Positions 1 to 8,913 of a stretch of DNA of 64,000 nt are shown here, piece by piece (position 1 is the first letter of the stretch; every line of letters begins with the position of its first letter). Source of the stretch: JAILLW01 sp045629045 (lineage in GTDB: Bacteria > Bacillota > Clostridia > Lachnospirales > Lachnospiraceae); assembly GCA_045629045.1 (NCBI GenBank), contig JAZQQM010000036.1, positions 1-64,000 on the forward strand. Reading direction: 5' to 3'. The position numbers and the translations under genes are program-made. Below the pieces are notes generated by a model. The model saw nothing but the letters and a program-made list of their open reading frames with translations, was not told the DNA's origin and ran no database searches.

Positions 1-674
1 TTACGTGCGTATGATTTCATTAAACGTTTTGTTCTTTCAGAATCTCTTTTTATCCCATCTACTCTCGAAATGTCATCATTAACAATTGAATCATAATAAT
101 CGAATGCCTGCTTAAGTGCCACCTTCCTTGAAGCTTTTATAGCTAATGGCCATCCACCTCTACAAATAAAATAAGCAATATCATCTATATTATGATTATC
201 TACAGCAGAAATATCATGTCCCAAAAATAAATCTTCCAGTGATACAGAACCAGAAGAATCCTTAGACTCAAAAAGTGACATAGGGCGCATCTTCATTCTA
301 ACTATACGTCCTGTTCCGGTATGCATACTATCCTCAAGAACAGGAGGAACCGATGACCCTGTAAGTATGAACTGTCCAAATTCTCCTCTTTGATCCACTT
401 CATATCGAACTGCATTCCAAATCCCTGGTGCTATCTGCCATTCATCAATAAGATGTGGAACTTCTCCCTCAAGAAGAGCAGATGGTTTAATTCTTGCCAT
501 TTGTTGATATTGTTCTGTCATATCTGGGCGATCCATCTCTATAAAGCTTTTGGCCAGATGTTTTGCAGATGTTGTTTTCCCACACCACTTGGGGCCCTCA
601 ATTAATACAGCTCCTTTTGATTCCAAATGTTCTTCCAATACTTTATCTGATATTCTTGAATAATATTCCTTCAT
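1..674 (-). CDS. AAA+ ATPase, DUF4143/COG1373 family (3'-truncated by window edge)
   Basis: The reading frame is open from an ATG at 674, with GGGAGG just upstream, to the window edge, giving 224 residues. A Walker A motif GPKWCGKT lies at residues 27-34, a Walker B-like LIDEWQ at 75-80, and a sensor-like ILTGSS near 103-108. This is the layout of the COG1373 ATPases whose C-terminal half is DUF4143. That half lies outside the window. These proteins are widespread in anaerobes and their role is unknown; archaeal relatives were sometimes linked to mobile DNA. The gene is monocistronic as far as visible. Four regularly spaced repeats sit immediately upstream and are candidate operators. The family call is firm; no function is claimed. 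Confidence 0.85.
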   Translation of the reverse strand, partial: MKEYYSRISDKVLEEHLESKGAVLIEGPKWCGKTTSAKHLAKSFIEMDRPDMTEQYQQMARIKPSALLEGEVPHLIDEWQIAPGIWNAVRYEVDQRGEFGQFILTGSSVPPVLEDSMHTGTGRIVRMKMRPMSLFESKDSSGSVSLEDLFLGHDISAVDNHNIDDIAYFICRGGWPLAIKASRKVALKQAFDYYDSIVNDDISRVDGIKRDSERTKRLMKSYAR

Positions 675-721
675 ACATCCTCCCTTAATCAACTTATAAT
701 AATTCTATTTCATTCGCTATT

Positions 722-805
722 TCGAGTATTTGGCTTATTTCTATTCGAGTATTTGGCTCGGTTACATTCGAGTACTTGGCTTTATTTTAATCGAGTATAC
801 GGATA
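722..805. repeat. Four 23-bp-spaced repeats upstream of the DUF4143 ATPase
   Basis: The sequence TCGAGTATTTGGCT starts at 722 and 745. It recurs with one change at 768 (TCGAGTACTTGGCT) and in degenerate form at 791 (TCGAGTATACGGAT). The spacing is exactly 23 bp each time, about two helical turns, so bound proteins would sit on the same DNA face. The array begins 47 bp upstream of the ATPase start codon. That position suits an autoregulatory operator or iteron-like binding array, but this function is inference. Confidence 0.8.
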
Positions 806-828
806 AGTGTCAATATCCTCACACAGAA

Positions 829-888
829 AACACCCCTCAGATAACTTTCCGGAATTATCATGTCCGGTTAATTATACTAAAGGGTGTT
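829..888 (-). terminator. Possible terminator hairpin after the rRNA methyltransferase
   Basis: AACACCC at 829-835 pairs with GGGTGTT at 882-888. An inner CCGGA/TCCGG pairing can form, and a short TTTT run follows on the minus strand. It lies about 95 nt past the stop of the methyltransferase gene. The loop is long, so this is a weak call. The rest of 806-982 shows nothing else. Confidence 0.3.
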
Positions 889-982
889 AATCTTCCTTTA
901 TATTGATATTCAATTACATCTTTTTATGCTAAAACTACAGTTCTTTCTGCGCTACAAATTGCCGACAAACGCCTAAAATACG

Positions 983-2371
983 CTATTTCTTTGAAAGCAA
1001 GCAAATAGTCTCTATATTCGCAGTCCAGCTAAATTGATCTACGCATATAAACTTCTCGACATGATAACCCGCAAGCAGGAAAGCCTCCAGGTCTCTGGCA
1101 AGACTCGTCGGTTTGCAGGAAACATAAATTAACCGTTCCACACCGTAATCGATTATCTTTTTAAGGGCTTTGGGATGCACCCCGTCACGAGGCGGATCAA
1201 GTATTATAAAGTCCGGCTTGTCTTCTATCCTGTCAAGTGCAAGAAGCACATCATCTGCAATAAACTCGCAGTTATGTAAACCATTCTCAACTGCATTCTC
1301 TTTTGCAGCCTGTACAGCTTCCTCAACTATCTCAACACCTATTACCTTTTTGGCAACAGGAGCCATAAGCTGGGATATGGTGCCCGTACCCGAATAAAGG
1401 TCAAACACCGTAGCCTCGCCCTGTCCCAAGTCACCGATAAAATCTCTTACCGTACTGTACAGGACTTCTGCGCCTCGGGAATTAGGCTGGAAGAAAGAAA
1501 ATGTAGATATCTTAAACTTAAGTCCCAGCAATTCCTCGTTAATATATTCTCTTCCATACAAACATATGGTTTTATCAGATTTGACAACATCCGATATTGA
1601 ATCATTCTGGATATGAAGAATTCCGGCAATCAGGCCATTTGTCAATTCAAGTCCCAGTATTTTATCTTTCCACTCTTCGATTGATTTACCGTTCTTGTTA
1701 AGTTCGGCAGGTTCCTTCGATGTGGTAACAAGTGCTACTAATATTTCACCGGTCTTGGCAGCTTTACGCACCAGCAAATGTCTTAGGAATCCCGTATGGG
1801 TAAGTTTATGGTAAAAAGGTATACCTTCAAAATAATCACGGGTGATATTTAAAATCTTTCTGTAGTCTTCATCTACAATCTGACATTCGGATACCGTAAC
1901 AACATCATGAAAACTCCCACGTTTATGCATGCCCAATGATAAGGGACCGTTCTTATACTCATCCCCGAAGCTAAACTCCATTTTGTTTCGATATTCATAT
2001 GGTTTAGGAGATTCTTTAACTCCGATAAACTCCCACTCTTCCTTTTGGCGTTCCAACACAGGAGTTAACAGTCTAAGTACCTGATCACCTTTTAATGCAC
2101 ACTGTTTCTGATAAGGCATATTTATATAAGTGCAGCCGCCACAAACTCCGAAGTGAGGGCAGGGAGGCTGACACTCAAGAGCCGAAGGCTTCATAACATT
2201 TACCAATCTCCCCTCTGCCTTTCCCGAATGCTTCTTGGTAATTACAAACTCTATTTCCGCACCGGGCAATACGTTCTTGATAACGCATGTTATATCATCA
2301 ATCTTTACTATTCCTTTATTAGGGAAGTCTACTCTTTCAACTTTACCCAGGTAGTGTTCACCTTTTTTCAT
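983..2371 (-). CDS. rlmD: 23S rRNA (uracil-5-)-methyltransferase, RlmD/RumA-type, Fe-S
   Basis: A SAM-dependent tRNA/rRNA m5U methyltransferase of the TrmA/RumA family, 462 residues. An N-terminal TRAM-like OB domain is followed by a 4Fe-4S cysteine set C67, C71, C77 and C80. The SAM loop reads DLYSGTGT, the DPPRDG motif is present, and the catalytic Cys sits in YVSCKPTSLARD. Start choice: the ATG at 2371 has GGAG six bases upstream, whereas the alternative ATG at 2383 abuts its only purine run, so 2371 is preferred. Firmicutes carry several paralogues (RlmCD, YfjO, YefA), so the exact target uridine (747 and/or 1939) cannot be read from sequence. Confidence 0.85.
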   Translation of the reverse strand: MKKGEHYLGKVERVDFPNKGIVKIDDITCVIKNVLPGAEIEFVITKKHSGKAEGRLVNVMKPSALECQPPCPHFGVCGGCTYINMPYQKQCALKGDQVLRLLTPVLERQKEEWEFIGVKESPKPYEYRNKMEFSFGDEYKNGPLSLGMHKRGSFHDVVTVSECQIVDEDYRKILNITRDYFEGIPFYHKLTHTGFLRHLLVRKAAKTGEILVALVTTSKEPAELNKNGKSIEEWKDKILGLELTNGLIAGILHIQNDSISDVVKSDKTICLYGREYINEELLGLKFKISTFSFFQPNSRGAEVLYSTVRDFIGDLGQGEATVFDLYSGTGTISQLMAPVAKKVIGVEIVEEAVQAAKENAVENGLHNCEFIADDVLLALDRIEDKPDFIILDPPRDGVHPKALKKIIDYGVERLIYVSCKPTSLARDLEAFLLAGYHVEKFICVDQFSWTANIETICLLSKK

Positions 2372-2447
2372 ATTAATCTCCATTCACCCCATAATTTAAT
2401 TTACAATATACCGGACGCCCCCGACACAACTGCTTATACAAATAAAA

Positions 2448-2471
2448 GAGGCGTACCTACAGGTGCGCCTC
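2448..2471 (-). terminator. Rho-independent terminator
   Basis: A GAGGCG/CGCCTC stem with an inner ACC/GGT pairing is followed on the minus strand by TTTTATTT. It lies 28 bp after the stop of the small membrane protein gene (2499-2906) and just upstream of the rRNA methyltransferase gene. Confidence 0.8.
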
Positions 2472-2498
2472 GAATTTTCATTAAATAACTGAAGATAT

Positions 2499-2906
2499 TT
2501 ATTCTTCCGAAGTTTCCTCGGCATCATTTTTCTTCGCATCTACTTCAAAAGCATCCTCTTCATCATCCCAATCCGTTAAATCGTCCTCATCCTCAAAGAA
2601 ATCATCATCAAAGTCTTCAAACTCTTCAAAGGAATCTTCTATATAATCCGGTACAAGGAATCTGTAGATAGCATATCCGATAGCTGCACATACAATTATT
2701 CCGCCGATAATTGCCAATACCCAGATAAGAGTATTGTTCTTTTTCTTTTCTTCAATCTCCTCGTTCTTCTTAAGGAGTTTCCTAAACTGGGCAAGTTCTT
2801 TTAAATCCTTTAAGTCCTTAAGATTATCAATATTTCCTTTTAAATCGTAATCTTTGACCATATCGACCAATTCTTCAATTTTAGCCTTTGCATCATCAAT
2901 TTTCAT
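2499..2906 (-). CDS. Small single-span membrane protein with acidic tail
   Basis: A 135-residue protein not recognised as a named family. Residues 1-57 are highly charged and predicted helical/coiled-coil (Lys/Glu/Asp/Leu-rich). One hydrophobic span lies at about 59-85, followed by a strongly acidic tail with runs such as FEEFEDFDDDFFEDEDD. Similar short proteins with a helical head, TM segment and acidic tail are common near housekeeping genes in Lachnospiraceae. The start has a clean AAGGAGGAG site just upstream and the gene ends at a strong terminator, so it is expressed as its own unit. Function is unknown; a scaffold or membrane-associated regulator is only a guess. Confidence 0.75.
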   Translation of the reverse strand: MKIDDAKAKIEELVDMVKDYDLKGNIDNLKDLKDLKELAQFRKLLKKNEEIEEKKKNNTLIWVLAIIGGIIVCAAIGYAIYRFLVPDYIEDSFEEFEDFDDDFFEDEDDLTDWDDEEDAFEVDAKKNDAEETSEE

Positions 2907-3029
2907 ATTACTCCTCCTTAAGATGACACTCCAAATATATCAAAATGATTATAGCATGAATAAACACTAATTGCCAGTAAACTATAGTCCTAGTGAGCCT
3001 AGGGGGGCGGTTTTTCTTCCGCAGAGGTA

Positions 3030-3233
3030 TTACCAAGGGCATATATATCCGGAATATCCGCGTCTGAATTCCATGTTTATATCTTTAAGTTCTTTCTTGC
3101 CGTCGATATAGTCCTGATACATCTCAGCAAGTCCTGCAGCAGTTTCCAGGTTATTTCTGTGAATATACTCATCTACAGCATTATATGCTTGCTGCATTGT
3201 TGAAACACGTTTTTCTGATATCAGGTTAAGCAT
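3030..3233 (-). CDS. Small hypothetical protein (67 aa), start uncertain
   Basis: The 67-residue translation has ordinary composition and a helical N-terminal half, and ends GYICPW. No family was recognised. The ATG at 3233 has no nearby ribosome site. A strong AGGAGG lies about 40 nt upstream, where it precedes only a Met-Leu-stop and a Met-stop minigene. The frame is the same as that of the upstream lipoprotein gene, whose TAG stop is at 3279-3281, and it stays open across the gap. Translational coupling, readthrough or a sequencing error could each explain this. Moderate confidence that it is coding, low confidence in the start. Confidence 0.5.
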   Translation of the reverse strand: MLNLISEKRVSTMQQAYNAVDEYIHRNNLETAAGLAEMYQDYIDGKKELKDINMEFRRGYSGYICPW

Positions 3234-3278
3234 ATATCTTACATAATCAGAGCATAAATACCTATCCTTCCTCCTGGC

Positions 3279-3779
3279 CTATTCATAGTACTCAGTACTT
3301 AGATTATCCAAACTAAGGGCAAAGGAACAGGATATGTATTCATTAGTCTTGTTCTTTGTATGCTGAAATATACCTGTTATTTCACCGTCTAAATATTCGA
3401 CGGTATATGCTTTAGACTCGGCATTGGTACCAAAAAGATTATTGAATGCCTCCAATGAATCGACTTTAGCACCGTCAACATAGATAGGATATTTATTAAG
3501 ATCGTCTACATTGATATTTCCGTATACCAGTACAACTTTTTTATTGTCATCCAATTCGACCGTTGCATAGTCTGTTCCGATTTGGCCCATTTCAAGGTTC
3601 ATCCAGTTATCACAATAAGATTGGATTCGTACGTCACCAATTCCAAAACCGGAATAGTTGCTGTCATTGCTAATTACCATATTGGTGCTTTGTACACTGC
3701 AGCCGCACAGCATCACTAACAAGCAAATGGTAGCACAAAAATAGATAATAAATGTATTTTGTTTATACTTTGCAAACAT
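3279..3779 (-). CDS. Putative lipoprotein
   Basis: A 166-residue protein with a type II signal sequence. After a short Lys-containing N-terminus a hydrophobic stretch ends in MLCGC, placing the lipid-bearing Cys at residue 27. The remainder is a soluble domain of unknown family with many Asn, Asp and Tyr, probably displayed outside the membrane. The start at 3779 is preferred over an upstream ATG at 3830 because AAAGGAG lies just before it and because it puts the signal peptide at the N-terminus. It lies downstream of no obvious partner; only the 67-residue ORF follows it. Confidence 0.7.
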   Translation of the reverse strand: MFAKYKQNTFIIYFCATICLLVMLCGCSVQSTNMVISNDSNYSGFGIGDVRIQSYCDNWMNLEMGQIGTDYATVELDDNKKVVLVYGNINVDDLNKYPIYVDGAKVDSLEAFNNLFGTNAESKAYTVEYLDGEITGIFQHTKNKTNEYISCSFALSLDNLSTEYYE

Positions 3780-3909
3780 AAAAATAGCTCCTTTATATAA
3801 AATATACTGCATCATTTTCTTTAAATTCACTGCTAATTCTATGGATCTGTCAATATCTAAATCTATAATGTCCTAATACATTTAATGCCAAACACCGCTG
3901 ACCGGCTGT

Positions 3910-6222
3910 TTAGACTTTACGAAGTTTTGCAAATGCAGCAAACATAATCTTGTTTCCCACATCATCAAAATCTACTGTAACCTTATAATCACGAGGTCCG
4001 GGCTCTAAGTCCGTAACCGTACCTTCACCGAACTTAACATGCACAACTCTGTCGCCTATATCATAATCAGGCTTACCGCCTACAACAGATCCTGAAGAAT
4101 CACCGCCCGGCATTCCTTTGGTTATTCCCGCAGCCCTTAATGCATCGAGCCCGCCTCCGTAGGAATAAGGTTTTACTTCCTTCGGAGTTGTTTTTGGCTT
4201 TAATACTGCCACCGGACGTGTAAATCCGTTACTTTTACTATCCTTCGGCGTATATCCGTTATTAATATACTCCTTTACGCTGTTATCCGGCATTCGGTTA
4301 TCCATAAGTGCCTTGGGTATTTCATTAATAAACCGGCTCACGGCATTGTACTGTGTCTCGCCCCTTATCATACGACATCTGGCGCAGGTTAACGTTAAGT
4401 CTTCCTTGGCTCTGGTGATTCCCACATAGCACAAACGTCTTTCTTCTTCTATTTCGGATTTGTCATCGGACGAAAGCGACATATAACCGGGGAACAGGCC
4501 ATCTTCCATTCCCGAAAGATATACATGCTTAAACTCCAGTCCCTTGGCTCCATGCAGCGTCATAAGCAAAGCTCTTGGAACAGATGAATCCACGTCATCG
4601 ATATCGGCTACCAAAGCCACTTCCTCAAGAAAATCGCTAAGAGAAGGCTTTTCATTTTTATCTTCTTCAAAAGCTATAACTTTATTAATAAATTCTTCTA
4701 TATTTTCAATTCTGTTATTGGCTTCTTCTTCGGTATCAGCATCAAATTCCTGGATATACTCCGTAGTATCAAGAACATCACGAACCAAATCCTTAAGCGA
4801 GTATTCATCGGCCCTTGTTCTAAACACCTTGATCATTCCGGCAAAAGATAGCAGTTTTTCTTTGGCTTTACCAATAGAAGGTATATCATCCGCCTCACAC
4901 AGTGCATCAAAAAAACTAATTCCGTGGATATCGGCATATTCCTGAACTTTGTTAATGGTTGTCGCACCGATGCCACGCTTGGGCACATTAATTATTCTTC
5001 GTACCTGCAAATCATCACGGCCGTTATCTATTGTTTTAAGATATGCAAGAATATCTTTAATTTCCCGTCTTGAATAGAAATTGACGCCTCCCACTACATT
5101 GTAGGGAATGCCTTCATATACGAATCTTTCTTCCAAAAGTCGCGCCTGGGCATTGGTCCTGTATAGGACGGCAGCTTCATTATATTCAAGTATACCCTTT
5201 TTAAATTTACGGGCGATGTCACTTGCTATAAATTCTGCTTCTTCATAGGCGTTATCGAATATTCTAAAATGAATCAGGCTGCCTCCCTCCCGGTCAGTCC
5301 ATAGGCTTTTGGCCTTACGTCCCACATTACGAGAAATAACTCCATTGGCAGCATCGAGAATATTCTGGGTAGAACGGTAATTCTGCTCAAGTCTGATTAC
5401 CCTGGCTTCGGGATAAAATTCCTCAAAGTCCAAAATATTCCGTACATTGGCACCTCTGAACTTGTAAATAGACTGATCGTCATCACCTACAACACAAAGA
5501 TTCTTATAACCGCCCGAAAGAAGTCTTATAAGCTGGAACTGAGATGTATTGGTATCCTGATACTCATCCACCATAATATACTTGAATCGCTTCTGATAAT
5601 TATCAAGTACATCTGCATTTGTTCTAAACAAAAGCACAGTGTTCATGATTAAATCATCAAAGTCCATGGCATTATTCTTTTTGAGAATTTTCTGATATTC
5701 AATATATGCATCGGCGATTTTAGACAATCTAAAATCACCCTGTGCCTTAATCTTAAACTCGTCAGGTGTTTGCAATTCATCCTTGGCAGAGGAAATAGCT
5801 CCGAGAATCGTTCGTTCTTTGAGCATTTTCGTATCGATGGCAAGGGTTTTGCACACATCCTTCATTATATTTTTGGAATCATCGGAATCATAGATTGTGA
5901 AGTTGTTATCATAGCCTAATCTGTCTGCGAAACGGCGAAGAATTCTGACGCAGCTGCTGTGGAAGGTAGTAACCCATATGCTTTCACGGCCTATTCCCAC
6001 CAGTTTTTCGACTCTGTCTTTCATCTCGCCTGCTGCCTTATTGGTAAAGGTTATTGCCATAATATTAAATGGATCCACCCCCATTTTATCAATAAGATAG
6101 GCTACTCTGTGCGTAAGAACTCTGGTCTTACCCGAACCGGCCCCTGCCAATACAAGCAGGGGACCTTCGGTTGTAAATACAGCTTCTTTTTGTTGTGGAT
6201 TTAATGTATCGTAAATCGACAT
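3910..6222 (-). CDS. pcrA: ATP-dependent DNA helicase PcrA/UvrD
   Basis: A superfamily 1A 3'-5' helicase of 770 residues, the usual size of Gram-positive PcrA. Seen motifs: Walker A AGAGSGKT (26-33), motif II DEYQDTN, motif III GDDDQSIYKFRGA, motif IV EQNYRS, motif V TLHGAKGLEF and motif VI VGITRAKEDL. The C-terminal region ends in the PcrA-type tail with DYDIGDRVVHVKFGEGTV, which binds RNA polymerase in Bacillus. Roles known for the family are nucleotide excision and replication restart, removing RecA filaments and clearing stalled transcription complexes. It stands 26 bp downstream of a zinc-ribbon membrane protein gene in the same direction. Confidence 0.97.
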   Translation of the reverse strand: MSIYDTLNPQQKEAVFTTEGPLLVLAGAGSGKTRVLTHRVAYLIDKMGVDPFNIMAITFTNKAAGEMKDRVEKLVGIGRESIWVTTFHSSCVRILRRFADRLGYDNNFTIYDSDDSKNIMKDVCKTLAIDTKMLKERTILGAISSAKDELQTPDEFKIKAQGDFRLSKIADAYIEYQKILKKNNAMDFDDLIMNTVLLFRTNADVLDNYQKRFKYIMVDEYQDTNTSQFQLIRLLSGGYKNLCVVGDDDQSIYKFRGANVRNILDFEEFYPEARVIRLEQNYRSTQNILDAANGVISRNVGRKAKSLWTDREGGSLIHFRIFDNAYEEAEFIASDIARKFKKGILEYNEAAVLYRTNAQARLLEERFVYEGIPYNVVGGVNFYSRREIKDILAYLKTIDNGRDDLQVRRIINVPKRGIGATTINKVQEYADIHGISFFDALCEADDIPSIGKAKEKLLSFAGMIKVFRTRADEYSLKDLVRDVLDTTEYIQEFDADTEEEANNRIENIEEFINKVIAFEEDKNEKPSLSDFLEEVALVADIDDVDSSVPRALLMTLHGAKGLEFKHVYLSGMEDGLFPGYMSLSSDDKSEIEEERRLCYVGITRAKEDLTLTCARCRMIRGETQYNAVSRFINEIPKALMDNRMPDNSVKEYINNGYTPKDSKSNGFTRPVAVLKPKTTPKEVKPYSYGGGLDALRAAGITKGMPGGDSSGSVVGGKPDYDIGDRVVHVKFGEGTVTDLEPGPRDYKVTVDFDDVGNKIMFAAFAKLRKV

Positions 6223-6248
6223 AGATCAAATAATTCCTCGGTCAAATA

Positions 6249-7358
6249 TTATCCTCGGTTAAGGTACATAAGAAGTGCGAATACCGCAACAATAATAAGT
6301 ATCGTTAAGAATACCTTAATCTTAGATATAGGTGTTCTGCCGTATACCTTACCTGTCTGACCGTTAACCATAAACTGATATACTTTTTCCTGATATTTAA
6401 AGCTTGAAATCCATACGGGAAGCAATAAATATTTGAATGTTATATTGCTAAATGCGCTCTTAACCTTAAGATCACGAACTCTGTCGGCACCCTTCTCAGA
6501 AATAATCTTAGAGTGAATCTGGGACTCAATCTTATCATCAATCTGTTTCTTTCCCGTTACCCAGGCATCTTTAACACCGATTGAATACTTCTCGGCACCG
6601 AATCCTGCCACATACTCGGGCTTATACGCTTTGTTATCCTCGGTATTGAATGGCTCTATGCAGTTAAGCATAGCTCTGTCATGCTGTGTTGTTCCGCAAA
6701 CAAGTTCATCGTTAAAGAACTTATCGTAGTTGCCTGAAGTCTTATGCCAGTCTGTAACTGTATGAGAATTACCGTCTTTATCTTCTTCGGTTCTGTCGAT
6801 ACCGTAATCTGCAGTATATGTAGACTTGGTATCTGCATCAAAGGTCCAGTAAGGAAGATAAATTCCCTGGAACTTCTTGGGATTGGCTGATTCTTTGGCA
6901 GCCTTGGGACAGAAGAACTTCTTCTTAATCCATGCACCGAAACGTGAACCTGCTTCCTTTTGATCAATCTTAAAAGGAACTACTCCGCCGGGAGCCATTG
7001 TGTTGCTGTCTCCGGCTTCAGTAACCTGATTAGAACCACAGTAAGGACACTCTGACGAAAGAACCTGAGCATCATATACCGACTCAGCGCCACAACTCTT
7101 ACAGATAATTGTTTTGGTTGCTGTGCCCCAGTCACAGTTAGCTGTCTTCTCGGCTTCTTCAAGAGGAATCTCAACAGCTGTTGCAGGAGCCTTGTTATCC
7201 CCTGTTTCAGGTGCCTTGATTTCCTGTGTATGTCCGCAATAAGGACAAAGCAGGCCGCCTGTTTTGGGATCAAAATCCATTGTTCCGCCGCAAGCAGGAC
7301 ACTTCTTATCGGTTTCGTCCAAAGTTTTAACTACATTTGCATCAAATTCATCACTCAT
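6249..7358 (-). CDS. TFIIB-type zinc-ribbon membrane protein (YdjG-like)
   Basis: 369 residues. An N-terminal zinc ribbon (CPAC...CPYC, about 20-41) and a second ribbon (CKSC...CPYC) precede a long soluble domain. One C-terminal membrane span lies at about 346-365, leaving the bulk in the cytoplasm. The architecture matches the zinc-ribbon/TM proteins annotated as TFIIB-type zinc ribbon or YdjG. In Bacillus subtilis ydjG lies with pspA (ydjF) and the SPFH gene ydjI and helps tether PspA at the membrane. The next gene upstream here is an SPFH/zinc-ribbon protein, which supports the same module. No PspA-like coiled-coil gene lies adjacent. The assignment of role is by analogy. Confidence 0.75.
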   Translation of the reverse strand: MSDEFDANVVKTLDETDKKCPACGGTMDFDPKTGGLLCPYCGHTQEIKAPETGDNKAPATAVEIPLEEAEKTANCDWGTATKTIICKSCGAESVYDAQVLSSECPYCGSNQVTEAGDSNTMAPGGVVPFKIDQKEAGSRFGAWIKKKFFCPKAAKESANPKKFQGIYLPYWTFDADTKSTYTADYGIDRTEEDKDGNSHTVTDWHKTSGNYDKFFNDELVCGTTQHDRAMLNCIEPFNTEDNKAYKPEYVAGFGAEKYSIGVKDAWVTGKKQIDDKIESQIHSKIISEKGADRVRDLKVKSAFSNITFKYLLLPVWISSFKYQEKVYQFMVNGQTGKVYGRTPISKIKVFLTILIIVAVFALLMYLNRG

Positions 7359-7415
7359 AAATAACCCCCAAATAATATAACTGATTATACACCGTCGGCG
7401 TACTTAATAATAATT

Positions 7416-7439
7416 CGAGAGGATGTTGCCATCCTCTCG
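7416..7439 (-). terminator. Terminator hairpin after the SPFH gene
   Basis: A perfect 9-bp stem, CGAGAGGAT with ATCCTCTCG, is followed on the minus strand by an AT-rich AATTATTATT stretch. It lies 35 bp beyond the SPFH gene stop and before the zinc-ribbon gene. It may separate or attenuate transcription between the pair. Confidence 0.65.
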
Positions 7440-7473
7440 CTTAAAGCAAAACTATAATTAAATCATTAACATA

Positions 7474-8787
7474 TTACTGAATATCGGCATCATCAAAAGG
7501 ATCGCCGCACTCAGGACAGAACTTAGGAGGATTCATAGGATCCTCAGGTGTCCATCCGCACTTATCGCACTTATATAAAGGAGCGCCTGCAGGCTTCTTA
7601 GCTCCGCAACCCTGGCAGAACTTACCCTGGTTAACTGTTCCGCATGAACATGTCCAACCTGCACCTGCTGTAGGCTGTGGCTTACCACACTCCTCACAGA
7701 ACTTACCTGTATTTCCCGCATGTCCGCATGAGCATGTCCATCCTGCAGATGCAGCAGAAGTTGCCTGAGTTACCGGGGGCGGAATAGGTGTGCCGGCATC
7801 CATCTGATACATTCCCGCATTCACACCTGCCATATTAGCCATATTCATACCGGCAAATGCCATCATAGGACCTGTTGCCGTATTGCCGGCTGCCAACTTC
7901 ATGGCATCGCCTGTAGCGCCTGCTATATAGCCCTGCTTCATAGCCGGGTTTGACAATGTAGCAGCTTTCTGCATGTCCTTAATCATCTGTTCGTCTTCTT
8001 CGGATGCCTTAAGTGTATTAACACCGAATGAAACGATTTCGATACCGCGAAGATCTCTCCACTGGTCTGATAATTCTTCGTTTAATGCATTTGCAAGTTC
8101 CTTAGTATGTCCGGGAACAGCAGAATATCTGATACCCATCTCCGAAATTTTTGCAAATGCGGGCTGCAGTGCTGTAAGAAGCTCTGACTTAAGCTGAGAA
8201 TCAATCTTATCTCTTTCGTATGCATCCGTAACATTGCCGCAAACATTGGTATAGAAAAGAATCGGGTCTGTAATCTTGTAAGAATACTCACCGTTACATC
8301 TGATTGAAATGTCAACATCAAGACCGATTCTTGCATCAACGACTCTAAAAGGGACAGGATTTGCTGTACCGTATTTATTACCGATAATTTCCTTTGTATT
8401 GAAGAAATAAATTCTCTGATCCTTTGCTGTATCACCGCCGTAAGTAATACGTTTGCCGATAGTAGCAAAAGTATCTTTGATACTCTGTCCCAAATTACCT
8501 GAAAAGATAGACGGTTCTGATGAAGTATCATATGTAAATTCACCGGGTTCGGCGCAAAGTTCAACAACCTTACCCTGATCAACGATAATCATACACTGGC
8601 CTTCATTAATAGCTATTGTAGAACCGTTAGTTATAATATTATCGGAACCTTTATTGTTTCCTTTTGTCTTCTTCTGACCTTTAACTACAAGTGTATCAGC
8701 GTCGATGGAGTCACAGTAAAAGTACTCTTTCCACTGATCTGCAAGTGCTGAACCGGCTGCTCCGGTTAATGCTCTTATTAAACCCAT
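7474..8787 (-). CDS. SPFH/Band-7 protein with C-terminal zinc ribbons (YdjI-like)
   Basis: 437 residues. The N-terminal two thirds form the SPFH-type domain seen in proteins misnamed virion core protein, beginning MGLIRALTGAAG, with no membrane span. A Gly/Ala/Met-rich linker follows, then three CxxC-type zinc ribbons in the last about 95 residues (CSCG...CEEC, CSCG...CQGC, CDKC...CPEC). Family members associate with membranes as oligomeric scaffolds. B. subtilis YdjI works with PspA, YdjG and YdjH in envelope-stress protection. The neighbouring zinc-ribbon/TM gene fits that partnership. The start has a good GGAGGG site. It is divergent from the GH9 gene, so 8788-8913 holds both promoters. 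Confidence 0.8.
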   Translation of the reverse strand: MGLIRALTGAAGSALADQWKEYFYCDSIDADTLVVKGQKKTKGNNKGSDNIITNGSTIAINEGQCMIIVDQGKVVELCAEPGEFTYDTSSEPSIFSGNLGQSIKDTFATIGKRITYGGDTAKDQRIYFFNTKEIIGNKYGTANPVPFRVVDARIGLDVDISIRCNGEYSYKITDPILFYTNVCGNVTDAYERDKIDSQLKSELLTALQPAFAKISEMGIRYSAVPGHTKELANALNEELSDQWRDLRGIEIVSFGVNTLKASEEDEQMIKDMQKAATLSNPAMKQGYIAGATGDAMKLAAGNTATGPMMAFAGMNMANMAGVNAGMYQMDAGTPIPPPVTQATSAASAGWTCSCGHAGNTGKFCEECGKPQPTAGAGWTCSCGTVNQGKFCQGCGAKKPAGAPLYKCDKCGWTPEDPMNPPKFCPECGDPFDDADIQ

Positions 8788-8913
8788 TTAGTATTCCCTC
8801 CTAAACAAAAATCGGCTATGCGCCATATAAGACATTATATCATCTGCAACATTTTGTGTCTATTAAGTTTCTATTAATTCTGATATATTAAAACTATATA
8901 AGGAGGTGATACT

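Noticed and set aside
2985..3022. Terminator after the 67-residue gene
   Set aside because: Two short hairpins (CCTAG/CTAGG, GCGG/CCGC) are present but there is no T-run on the minus strand.
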